Below are positions 34,029-41,495 of a stretch of 64,000 nucleotides of DNA, piece after piece. This DNA comes from 55-13 sp964501275 (GTDB lineage: Bacteria > Armatimonadota > Fimbriimonadia > Fimbriimonadales > Fimbriimonadaceae), in the NCBI GenBank assembly GCA_964501275.1, contig CAZCSP010000004.1, positions 127,487 through 191,486 on the forward strand, in the 5' to 3' direction. Positions within the stretch are counted from its first letter, which is position 1, and each line of letters opens with the position of its first letter. The notes under the pieces are model-generated. The model saw nothing but the letters and a program-made list of their open reading frames with translations. It did no database searches and was not told where the DNA came from. A program made the position numbers and the translations under genes.

Positions 34029-34649
34029 ATGATGGTTAGTTTAATCGTAAGTGCAATGGTGTTGGCTATTCCAACGTGGAGGGAGGCTCAATTGAAGCCA
34101 GGAAGTCACTCACAGGTTGCGAATCCGCGAATCACAATCGAGCGAGCGACCCTTGAGTTAACCAAGGTTCTCTCTAAAATACAGTTTGGCGAAAAGGTGA
34201 ACGAGAAGGACAAACGCAGTATCGAGGCAATCGTTAACAGGATAGATTGGCCTAACATTGCACACATTGAATCCTTTTACAAATTCTTAGACAAGGAATC
34301 TAAGGAACGGTCGATCCCCAATAAGGACGGTAGAACCCCTGCTTATCAAGGTTTTCCCTCTGCCGTGGGACTTCTTTGCGCAGCTTGGGATGTCCGGTTA
34401 GAAAGACCCCAGTTTGTGTTCGATCTGGCGTGCTTGAACTGTTGCGATGCCACCGTTGAAGTGATTAGCGGTAAGGCGGGTGGGAGACGCGCAAATACGT
34501 TGATCAGTCCAAATTGGCCTTGGAAATCGGCGCAGGATGGGAAGTTGTCGCTTGGTTGTGTACAGCTAGCGGGGTGGGTTGGCAACAAGATCGGCACGAT
34601 GTCGGACTATGTCGTTGCCTGGAATAGCGTTAGCAGGTCCAAGTCGTAG
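34029..34649 (+). CDS. exported hypothetical protein (island)
   Basis: Up to 206 aa. A short hydrophobic N-terminus (SLIVSAMVLAIPTW) looks like a signal peptide. The body has a helical half (ITIERATLELTKVLSKIQFG) and a Cys-containing half (FVFDLACLNCCDATVEVISG). No family is recognised. ATG at 34029 or the adjacent 34032 is equally possible. Composition is lower in GC than the core genome. It lies between the ankyrin gene's terminator and element copy B. Confidence 0.55.
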   Translation: MMVSLIVSAMVLAIPTWREAQLKPGSHSQVANPRITIERATLELTKVLSKIQFGEKVNEKDKRSIEAIVNRIDWPNIAHIESFYKFLDKESKERSIPNKDGRTPAYQGFPSAVGLLCAAWDVRLERPQFVFDLACLNCCDATVEVISGKAGGRRANTLISPNWPWKSAQDGKLSLGCVQLAGWVGNKIGTMSDYVVAWNSVSRSKS

Positions 34650-34774
34650 CGCGGTTGTTTTTGCCTTGCATGGTTTGACTGCGGCGCTGGGGTGGGCCGA
34701 GCTGCAGAATACGCAGAATGGATAGCCTTGATCCCACGTTGGAAGGATTACTGCCTCCGAATATTTGTCTGCCT

Positions 34775-35073
34775 GTCTGCCTCAGGGCGCGTATGCTACT
34801 GGCTTCCGCCCGCCGTAGGATTTGTCTGCCTCAGGGCCGAATGCTACTGGCTTCCACCCGCTACAGTGTTGGACTTCTCCCGCCATGCGATACGTCCACT
34901 GGAATCTGGCAACGCGGGGGATATGGAGAGATGCCTTGGGAATACCGTTATCCAGTGCTAAGATTGAGGGAGGATGGTCTGTGGAACGAGGAGGTTGGCT
35001 TGGCGATCTAGCCTCAGGGCTGCGGTTTTGTGGAATGAGGAGTCCAGTGGCATGAGCGCCCGGAGGCAAAGAA
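34775..35073 (+). repeat. CCTCAGGG element, copy B with nested partial copy
   Basis: A partial left end at 34775-34822 (gtctgcctcagggcgcgtat onward) is followed at 34824-35073 by a full 250-bp copy identical to copy A. Upstream, the words ggggtgggccgag at about 34690 also occur inside copy E. No gene is seen between 34650 and 35150. Confidence 0.85.
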
Positions 35074-35150
35074 CCTAAGGTGGTTTATAGAGCTTCACTC
35101 AGACCCTGATTCGGAGTTGTATCTGTAGTAGGTGGAGGTTCATAACGTCT

Positions 35151-35399
35151 ATGTTCGCTATAGCATGCATATTTATTTTTGAGTCAATTCTTTGCTGGGT
35201 GTGGGTCACCTTAGCGCGTGAATCTCCTGCACAGCCCAAGGTAACATTTATCTGGATTCCAGCAGTGGTTAACTTGTGCCTGGTTGCGTTGGCACTATTA
35301 GCTTTTGACGACATTGCTTGGCAGTTCTTACTAGTGCTCTCATCCGGCTTGTTGACGGGATTGAGCCTTGAAAGACTCAAAGCTCAATGTAACGGATAA
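35151..35399 (+). CDS. small membrane protein (island)
   Basis: An 82-aa hydrophobic protein with three predicted membrane helices (MFAIACIFIFESILCWVWV; TFIWIPAVVNLCLVALALLA; WQFLLVLSSGLLTGLSL). No family is recognised. It sits alone between element copies B and C on the same strand as its island neighbours, like a gene cassette. Confidence 0.5.
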   Translation: MFAIACIFIFESILCWVWVTLARESPAQPKVTFIWIPAVVNLCLVALALLAFDDIAWQFLLVLSSGLLTGLSLERLKAQCNG

Positions 35400-35437
35400 A
35401 GGATGCGAAGAGAACTGTGTATCGCATAGGTACGGCT

Positions 35438-35621
35438 GTCTCAGCCTCAGGGTGCGCACGCCACAGTCCTGCAGCCCTGAGGCTTAAAAATACCGTTGGT
35501 CCAGTGCTAAGATGTGGGAGGATGGTTTGTGGAATGAGGATACAGGCTTGGCGATCTAGCCTCAGGGCTGCGGTCTTGTGGCAGGAGGGGGTTGAGTGGC
35601 ATGCGCGCCCTGAGGCAAAAA
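35438..35621 (+). repeat. CCTCAGGG element, copy C
   Basis: A shorter copy of about 184 bp. The left hairpin gcctcagggtgcgcacgcc...gcagccctgaggc is followed by taccgttggtccagtgctaa and the right hairpin gcctcagggctgcggt...gcatgcgcgccctgaggc with a run of A. Confidence 0.85.
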
Positions 35622-35672
35622 CATGTGGCATTACCCTTCATTGCCTGACAATAATGGGTGCTCTGCTAGCAC

Positions 35673-36029
35673 TTGAGGTCGATAGCTACAGTGGCTAGGT
35701 TATGGTACAGGGTCTTTCAGTGTATGGTATTCGGCACCATTTGCATCGCAATTGCTGGATTTTTTGAGAAAAGCCAGCTTGATTACGCCAAAGGATATTT
35801 GGGCGTCATGGTTCTGTGGATGGTTTCACTTGCACTGATGTCTTTTCTGCCTCGGAAATCTGCAGGATTCGTCCTCATTCCGTGGATGGCGTTATTTATT
35901 GTCCTATCTGTAAAGTATGTATTTGAGGGTTCATCTGAGCCTCAGCGGGGTATCGATGTTACTGTCGGTAGTGCTGTAATGATGTCCCTTTCATGGGCTC
36001 TAGTGAGGATATCCCGGAATGTAGCATAG
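35673..36029 (+). CDS. small membrane protein (island)
   Basis: Up to 118 aa, from TTG 35673 or ATG 35724. Four predicted membrane helices are visible (MVFGTICIAIAGFF; GYLGVMVLWMVSLALMSFLP; FVLIPWMALFIVLSVKYVF; GSAVMMSLSWALVRI). No family is recognised. It is flanked by element copies C and D and lower in GC than the core genome. Confidence 0.45.
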   Translation: MRSIATVARLWYRVFQCMVFGTICIAIAGFFEKSQLDYAKGYLGVMVLWMVSLALMSFLPRKSAGFVLIPWMALFIVLSVKYVFEGSSEPQRGIDVTVGSAVMMSLSWALVRISRNVA

Positions 36030-36067
36030 CGGGGTAAAAGTGGCTCCTCGCTGTTTGGTGTAGGTTT

Positions 36068-36131
36068 GTCTGCCTCAGGGCGCGCATATCACAGACTGCC
36101 ACCCGAAACAGCCTTGCAGCCCTGAGGCTTT
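36068..36131 (+). repeat. CCTCAGGG element, copy D (left hairpin only)
   Basis: A 64-bp unit, gtctgcctcagggcgcgcat through gcagccctgaggc. It equals the left arm of copies C and E without the body or right arm. Confidence 0.8.
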
Positions 36132-36164
36132 AGGATGATAATGTAGCAACCGCCAGAGGAAACC

Positions 36165-36259
36165 ATGAACCCCATCCCCATCCTCCTCTGCCTCGCCCTC
36201 GCCAACCTCTCCATCCCTGGCGGCGGCCTCGCCTGCCTTGCCTCCGTCTTCCAAACTTT
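36165..36259 (+). pseudogene. truncated 5' end of an exported-protein gene
   Basis: ATG 36165 follows the ribosome site agagga by about 5 nt and encodes a signal-peptide-like start (MNPIPILLCLALANLS). After 31 codons the frame runs straight into element copy E. The rest of the gene is not found downstream. It was probably interrupted by insertion of copy E, or is a residual cassette fragment. Confidence 0.4.
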
Positions 36260-36582
36260 GTCTGCCTCAGGGCGCGTATGCTACTGGCTTCCGCCCGCCG
36301 TAGGATTGCAGCCCTGAGGCTTTTCCTCACGATCATGCTTCCATGGTTGGGTGAATCGGGGTGGGCCGAGTTGTTGCCACAACCCCGGACTTCGTCCATC
36401 CTCTATGTCCACTGGATCTGGTCCACGGGGATATGGAGAGATGCCTTGGATACCGTTGGTCCAGTGCTAAGATGCGGGAGGATGGCTTGTGGAATGAGGA
36501 GACGGGCTTGGCGATCTAGCCTCAGGGCTGCGGTCTTTGTGGCTGGATGGGGTTAGGTAGTATGCGCGCCCTGAGGCAAAAA
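36260..36582 (+). repeat. CCTCAGGG element, copy E (longest)
   Basis: About 323 bp: left arm gtctgcctcagggcgcgtat to gcagccctgaggc (36260-36320); an extra interior with ggggtgggccgag; the shared body (ggatatggagagatgccttg, ccagtgctaagatg); and right arm agcctcagggctgcgg to gcgcgccctgaggcaaaaa. The arms are reverse complements of each other. Confidence 0.85.
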
Positions 36583-36588
36583 ACGTCC

Positions 36589-36734
36589 GGAGTGCGATGT
36601 GCGAAGTTCTAGGTGCGAAGTCCGAGGTGCTGTGTGTTGACTACCGTTCCCTTCGGAATCTGGTAGGGCACCTTCCCCTGCCTTCGCACCAGTGCTCCGC
36701 ACTTCGCACCTAGAACTCCGCACCTAGAACTTCC
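36589..36734. repeat. word palindrome (gtgcgaagttctagg type)
   Basis: The left arm is gtgcgaagttctaggtgcga plus agtccgaggtgc. The right arm has gcaccagtgctccgcacttc and gcacctagaactccgcacct. No gene is seen between 36030 and 36996 apart from the truncated fragment. Confidence 0.7.
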
Positions 36735-36967
36735 AAGCTTGGTGAATCCAGCCAAGAAGCCCGCAATATCCTGGCTTTGGGTTGATTTCCTGTAATTTTG
36801 CAGATAATCTGCCGATACATTAAAGGTTTGTGCGGATCAAAGTTGCTCCGTTCTGGCTTCCTGATTCGTCCTGAGGATAGTGTCGCAAGCCCTATGTGGG
36901 GTTGACACCGTTACCGGGTAACTGGTATCGTCTCGTGGTTAGCCAAGGACTCGATCAAGAGGGGGCA

Positions 36968-36981
36968 GCGCCGGAAGGTGC
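36968..36981 (+). promoter_or_regulatory. GNRA-loop hairpin before the LysM/NlpC start
   Basis: gcgcc-GGAA-ggtgc forms a 5-bp stem with a GGAA tetraloop, directly 5' of the strong ribosome site caggaggagg used by TTG 36997. It may tune translation. I could not match the 200-nt leader to a known riboswitch. Confidence 0.3.
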
Positions 36982-36996
36982 AGGAGGAGGAAAGTC

Positions 36997-38664
36997 TTGA
37001 CGATCAAAAAAATCGCCTTGGGGGTGTGTCTGCTATTCATTGGCACCGCCCTCGCCCAAGACACAACATATACCGTAAAGCAGGGAGACACGCTCTCTGG
37101 GATCGCAACCAAATTTGGCACGAATTCAAAAGCAATTGTTCAAGCGAACAGCCTTGCGAATGCCCACAAGCTGAAGCTCGGCCAAAAGCTGACTATTCCG
37201 ATCTCATCTGCGCAGGCTGCTGATACCAAGCCTGTATCTGTAAACGACGATAGCGTTTACACGGTTCGCAAGGGCGATACCGACGGGCTCATCGCCAAGA
37301 AGCTGGGTATCACCGCCAAAGAACTCCACGTTGCCAATCGCGGCGTCGAATGGACAAAGCTCCAGATCGGACAGAAACTGACCGTTCCCAATGCGGGCGA
37401 TTGGTTTGCAAGCCGTTTGAAGCGAGCCGAGGGTGAAGGCCATGCTGGTCCTGCCCCGAGACCAAAAACCCAGGAATCGGGCGAATGGTTCGAGGCAAGG
37501 TTGGAGCGCGCAGAGAATGGAACCCAGGAAAATCAACCCAAGCTCCAACTGGCGACTTCGGTCAAGCCCCCTGCGGAGAAGCCGAAAGTCGTTCAGCGAA
37601 CTTACAAAGTCAAGAACGGCGACAACGATTGGATCATCGCCAAGCGACAGGGAATCAAACCCTCCGAGCTTCGCGCCCTAAACCCCAACGTAAAGTGGAC
37701 CAACCTCCAGATTGGGACGACCCTGGTTCTTCCCGGGACGAAGGTTGTCGCTCCCAGCGGACAGGTTGCGCAGAATCGGGAGCCGAATTTGCCCGCCATT
37801 CGAAGCCGCTATGCGGTGGTGACCGGCGACAGCGTTACCATTCGACGCGGCCCGAGCGTGCAGTCGGCTTCCATCACAACCGTAGATCGCGGCACCCGCG
37901 TGACGGTTCTGGACCGAGAGGGCGCTTGGTACAAGCTGAAATTCCCCAAGGGCACCGAGGCTTGGGTACGCGGAGATTTCCTCGCCGCCACGAAAGCTCC
38001 CCAGATTCTCGCTTCCAACACAAAGAAGCCAACCAAGAAGACCACTGTGGTCGCTTCCAAAACGACCCGGTCTAATAGCGTTGCCCAACGAAACGATCGC
38101 AATGTCACCGCCCGGAAGCCAGCCAAGGATAAAGGCCGCCCACTGGTGGTCGCCAGTGGCAACGGCGGTAATCTGTTAGAGAAAGCTTCATCCTATTTGG
38201 GAGTTCGGTATCGGTACGGTGCCGCCTCTCGATCTGCGACGGATTGCTCGGGTTTCACCACCCAGGTTTTCAAGTCCCAAGGCGTGAAACTGCCACGAAC
38301 CTCTCGTGAACAGTCGACCAAGGGCCAGAAGGTGGCCAAGGGCGAGCTGAAGCCGGGCGATTTGGTGTTCTTCAACACCCGAGGTTCCCGAGTCAGCCAT
38401 GTGGGCATCTACCAGGGCAATGGCAAGTTCATCCACGCCAGCAGCGGCAAGGGCAAAGTGATGGTCAGTTCCTTGAACGAGGGCTATTATCAGCGCCGGT
38501 TTGCCGGGGCCAGAAGGGTTATCGCACAGAAGCCAGCGGCCAAGCCGAAAGCCGAGACGAAGGTGGCCAAGAACGAGGATCCCAAGAGCGCTTCCGTAGA
38601 GAAGGCTGGCGGTTCGACAGAACCCACCGTAGCCGCTCCGCCGGACAATAGCGACGACAAGTAG
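36997..38664 (+). CDS. LysM/SH3/NlpC-P60 cell-wall hydrolase
   Basis: A 555-aa exported peptidoglycan endopeptidase. The signal peptide ends ALAQ. Three LysM domains lie near residues 26-69 (YTVKQGDTLSGIATKFG), 87-131 and 203-247. An SH3b-type domain lies near 273-325 (VTIRRGPSVQSASITTV). The C-terminal NlpC/P60 domain lies near 390-510, with catalytic Cys in ATDCSGFTTQVF and His in SRVSHVGIYQGNGKFIHAS. A Lys/Ala/Pro tail follows. The start is TTG with an optimal aggaggagg site 6 nt upstream. A terminator follows. It cleaves stem peptides in the wall. Confidence 0.93.
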   Translation: MTIKKIALGVCLLFIGTALAQDTTYTVKQGDTLSGIATKFGTNSKAIVQANSLANAHKLKLGQKLTIPISSAQAADTKPVSVNDDSVYTVRKGDTDGLIAKKLGITAKELHVANRGVEWTKLQIGQKLTVPNAGDWFASRLKRAEGEGHAGPAPRPKTQESGEWFEARLERAENGTQENQPKLQLATSVKPPAEKPKVVQRTYKVKNGDNDWIIAKRQGIKPSELRALNPNVKWTNLQIGTTLVLPGTKVVAPSGQVAQNREPNLPAIRSRYAVVTGDSVTIRRGPSVQSASITTVDRGTRVTVLDREGAWYKLKFPKGTEAWVRGDFLAATKAPQILASNTKKPTKKTTVVASKTTRSNSVAQRNDRNVTARKPAKDKGRPLVVASGNGGNLLEKASSYLGVRYRYGAASRSATDCSGFTTQVFKSQGVKLPRTSREQSTKGQKVAKGELKPGDLVFFNTRGSRVSHVGIYQGNGKFIHASSGKGKVMVSSLNEGYYQRRFAGARRVIAQKPAAKPKAETKVAKNEDPKSASVEKAGGSTEPTVAAPPDNSDDK

Positions 38665-38681
38665 GACCCCCGTCCGAATAA

Positions 38682-38718
38682 AAGCCCTCCCTTGCAGCAA
38701 GGGAGGGCTTCTTTCTTT
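38682..38718 (+). terminator. intrinsic terminator of the NlpC/P60 gene
   Basis: Stem agccctccctt/aagggagggct with a gcagc-type loop, then tctttcttt. Confidence 0.9.
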
Positions 38719-38736
38719 CTGGAAGTTGGTTGGCCC

Positions 38737-39405
38737 TTAGGCAACGAGTCCTTTTACCAAAAAACCGTTCATTTTTTGGCACGCCTTCATGTGGGCCATT
38801 AGGAAGTCGTCCAAGTCTTCTCGGAGGGCTGCTTCGGACTCGCTTTCGGCCCAGTAGTAGAACTGCTTGTTGAAGAGGAGCGGCTGTTTGGCCGCGGCTT
38901 CCTTCAGGTCGGGCGGGAGGATTTTGTTGGCTTCGCCTTTGATGCCGCCGAAGAGCTTCTGGAAGTCCTTGTCGTCGAGCTGTTGCTGAAACTCGTCCAG
39001 GTTCGCGGCAAGGTAATCGCGCATCTTCTTGAGGGCGGGCGGCTCCAGTTGGTAGCACCCGCTGGCGATCCCCATGGTGCGGGCGTCGATGTGGAAGTAG
39101 AGGCCGGGCGAGGCAAGGTTGCCTTTGCCGCCGCTGTTGATGTGCATCCCGGCGTTGGTCTTGTAGGGCGTCTTATCCTTGCTGAAGCGAACGTCTTTGT
39201 AGATGCGGAAGACGGCCTGCTTTCCGGTCATGGCGATGTCGGGCAACAGCTCCCGCATCCGCTCGATCATGTGGTCGGCAAAAGCCTCCATCGGCTTCTT
39301 GACGCTGTTCTCATAGCGCTTCTTATTCTTCTCGAACCACTCTTTGTTGTTGTTCAGTTCAAGCTCGCGGAAGAACTCGATGGCATCTTGGTCGAACCAG
39401 GGCAT
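38737..39405 (-). CDS. DUF2461 (TIGR02453) family protein
   Basis: A 222-aa cytoplasmic protein. WFDQDAIEFFRELELNNNKEWFEKNKKRYE is the conserved opening, then FRIYKDVRFSKDKTPYKTNAG, GLYFHIDARTMGIASGCYQLEPPAL, and the C-terminal QFYYWAESE. Function of the family is unknown. ATG 39405 has TACAAT ending 6 nt upstream, so it is leaderless. Upstream in-frame codons to 39543 only translate a word palindrome (SDWSDWSD-like) and should not be included. Confidence 0.88.
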   Translation of the reverse strand: MPWFDQDAIEFFRELELNNNKEWFEKNKKRYENSVKKPMEAFADHMIERMRELLPDIAMTGKQAVFRIYKDVRFSKDKTPYKTNAGMHINSGGKGNLASPGLYFHIDARTMGIASGCYQLEPPALKKMRDYLAANLDEFQQQLDDKDFQKLFGGIKGEANKILPPDLKEAAAKQPLLFNKQFYYWAESESEAALREDLDDFLMAHMKACQKMNGFLVKGLVA

Positions 39406-39411
39406 GGGGTT

Positions 39412-39417
39412 ATTGTA
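39412..39417 (-). promoter_or_regulatory. -10 box of the DUF2461 gene
   Basis: TACAAT on the minus strand ends 6 nt before ATG 39405. Confidence 0.45.
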
Positions 39418-39436
39418 GTGGGTTTTGGGGTTTTTT

Positions 39437-39550
39437 GGGAATGTGGGTTGGTGGCTTTGATCTGACTTATCTGACCAATCTGACCAATCTGACTTATCTG
39501 TCTGATAAGGCTGATTTGTCCGATTCGTCAGATCAATCCACATCCCACAT
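39437..39550. repeat. word palindrome (tctgaccaa type)
   Basis: The left arm is gggaatgtgggttggtggc followed by tctgacttatctgaccaatc repeated with variation. The right arm is ctgataaggctgatttgtcc, then cagatcaatccacatcccac. It fills the gap between the MFS and DUF2461 genes. Confidence 0.75.
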
Positions 39551-39552
39551 CC

Positions 39553-41040
39553 TCACCCCTTTGCTCCTCCGACCAAATCCTCCATCTGCCTTCCGGGGAT
39601 AAAGAGGGCGAGGATGAGGGTGGCGATGGATAGGATGAGGACGCACCAGAAGGTGAGGTGGAGGCCGTGGGCGAGGGCGTTGACGACTAGCTCTTTGTTC
39701 GGAAGCGTGGCGGCTTGGGCGGGGGAGTCCAGGAGTTTTCTCACGCTCTCCGCGTCCACCGGCGTGGTCTTGGAGTAGGCGTGGAGGCCGTAATTCAAAA
39801 TACTGCCCAGGACCACCGCGCCCAAGGTGTTGCCGAGGGTTCGGGAGAAGACGGCAGCGGCGGTGGCGCTGCCTCGCTGTTGCCAAGGGACGCTGCCTTG
39901 GACCATGATGAGGCAGGTGACGATGAGGAAGCCCATCCCAAACCCCAGAATAAACGACCCCGTTCCAGCGAAGAAGGGGCTACTATCAGGCGTGAGGAAG
40001 GGGAAGAATGCAGCGCCGACGATGATCAGGACCGAACCCAAGCGTAGCGTCTCGCGCATCCCGATGTGGGCGTAGAGCCGCCTTGCGACCATGGAAGCCA
40101 GCGGCCAGCCGACGGCCATCATGGTGAGAGCCAAGCCGGCTACGGTGGGCGACCTCCCCATGACTCCTTGGACATAGACCGCCAGGAAAGAGGTGACGCC
40201 GATCAGGGTCATCCCCGCGATCAGGGCGGTCAGGTTGGAGGATGCGATGAGGCGGTCGCGCCAAAGCTCCAGGGCCAGCATCGGCTCCTCGGCTCGCTTC
40301 TCCTGCCAGAAGAAGAGCGGGATTGAGATGGTGAAGACAATGACGCAGATCGCGATCACCACCGGACTGGCTCCCGGCTGGCCGATCTCGGTGAGGGCGA
40401 CTAGGAGGGCGCTGATGCCGATGGCGAAGACGGTCGCGCCCACGGCATCCAGGTTGTGTTTCTTCCGCTCGATCCCCTCATGCAGGTTCCGGGTGACCAG
40501 GAAGATGGTGGCGATGCCGACCGGGATGTTGATCCAGAACACCCACGGCCAGGAGAACTTCTCCACGATGATTCCGCCCACCAGCGGCCCGATCACAGCC
40601 GAGATGCCCCAGACACTCGACAGGTAGCCCTGGATACTGGCCCGCTCTTCTGGCGAATAGAGGTCAGCAACGATGGTCATGGCGACCGGTTGCATGGCTC
40701 CCGCCCCCAGGCCCTGCATCAGGCGAAAGGCGATGAGGGCGATCATGGTCCGGGCGAAGCCACAGAGAATCGAGCCGACGAGGAAGATCACGATGCCTCC
40801 GACCAGGACCGGCCTCCGTCCATAGAGGTCGGCAAGTTTGCCGAAGAGGACGGTGGTGGCGGTTTGAGTCAGCAGGAATCCGGCGAAGACCCAGCTATAC
40901 AGCGAAAACCCGCCCAGCCGCCCTACGATCTCTGGCATCGCGGTCGCCACAATGGTCGCCTCGATCGCGATCATGAACATCGCCAACATCACGCTCACCA
41001 AGACCAGGGATCGGCGGGTTTGGAAAGCGGAGGCGGACAT
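39553..41040 (-). CDS. MFS drug-efflux transporter (DHA2 / EmrB-QacA type)
   Basis: A 495-aa inner-membrane transporter with about 14 helices. Motif A is GKLADLYGRRPVLVGG (between helices 2 and 3). The motif C-like segment is VWGISAVIGPLVGGIIVEKFSWPWVFWINIPVG, typical of 14-helix drug/proton antiporters. ATIVATAMPEI is the DHA2 helix 1 signature. ATG 41040 was chosen because upstream codons read through a word repeat. There is no adjacent regulator and no EmrA-type membrane fusion partner. Substrates unknown. Confidence 0.92.
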   Translation of the reverse strand: MSASAFQTRRSLVLVSVMLAMFMIAIEATIVATAMPEIVGRLGGFSLYSWVFAGFLLTQTATTVLFGKLADLYGRRPVLVGGIVIFLVGSILCGFARTMIALIAFRLMQGLGAGAMQPVAMTIVADLYSPEERASIQGYLSSVWGISAVIGPLVGGIIVEKFSWPWVFWINIPVGIATIFLVTRNLHEGIERKKHNLDAVGATVFAIGISALLVALTEIGQPGASPVVIAICVIVFTISIPLFFWQEKRAEEPMLALELWRDRLIASSNLTALIAGMTLIGVTSFLAVYVQGVMGRSPTVAGLALTMMAVGWPLASMVARRLYAHIGMRETLRLGSVLIIVGAAFFPFLTPDSSPFFAGTGSFILGFGMGFLIVTCLIMVQGSVPWQQRGSATAAAVFSRTLGNTLGAVVLGSILNYGLHAYSKTTPVDAESVRKLLDSPAQAATLPNKELVVNALAHGLHLTFWCVLILSIATLILALFIPGRQMEDLVGGAKG

Positions 41041-41074
41041 CGGTATCCCTAAGCATGGCACGGCGGGGATGTTG

Positions 41075-41220
41075 GGTGATGGGACGTGATGGGGGTGAGT
41101 CGTGATGGATGTGACGGGTTCAAATCTGCAACTCGAATTCGGTGGCCCTCTGTGTTTTTCGGTGGTTCCTTCAAATGGCCAGGCACAAAACCACCGAGGG
41201 CCGCAGAGGACCACCGAAGG
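41075..41220. repeat. word repeats and ttcggtggccctctgtg palindrome, copy 1
   Basis: gtgatggg-type words (41075-41117) are followed by the arm ttcggtggccctctgtgttt. The reverse arm accaccgagggccgcagagg ends in ccaccgaagg. The same palindrome recurs at 57495-57580. Confidence 0.7.
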
Positions 41221-41270
41221 ATTGCCGACTACCTGAGAGCTAGTTTGAAAATTCGCTCTAGCTTTAGAAC

Positions 41271-41452
41271 GGCGTCATCCTGAGCGAGCCATAAGCGGTT
41301 TGTAGCTTCGCCGTTTGCTGGTCGCGAGTCGAAGGACCTCACCCGTTTGTAGACTCCTCTCAACCTACATGCGGGTGAGGTGGTTCGACTCCGCGGCATA
41401 GAACGCTCTACTAAACTAAAACGGTCGGGCCGCTCCGCTCACCATGACGCCG
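41271..41452. repeat. nested inverted repeat (gtcgaaggacctcaccc)
   Basis: The inner arms gcgagtcgaaggacctcacc and ggtgaggtggttcgactccg (41325-41392) are nested in the outer arms cggcgtcatcctgagcgagc and gctccgctcaccatgacgcc. No gene is seen between 41041 and 41495. Confidence 0.7.
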
Positions 41453-41495
41453 TACTACAAGCATGAGTTTACATACAAGCTACTAAGGGATGGAG

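Noticed and set aside
32414..36582. Classical integron array
   Set aside because: No integrase, no attI, and the repeats lack the GTTRRRY/RYYYAAC core sites. Kept only as an analogy.
36790..36995. c-di-AMP (ydaO) riboswitch before the NlpC/P60 gene
   Set aside because: The gene type fits, but I could not find the conserved ydaO segments in the leader. Only a small GNRA hairpin is clear.
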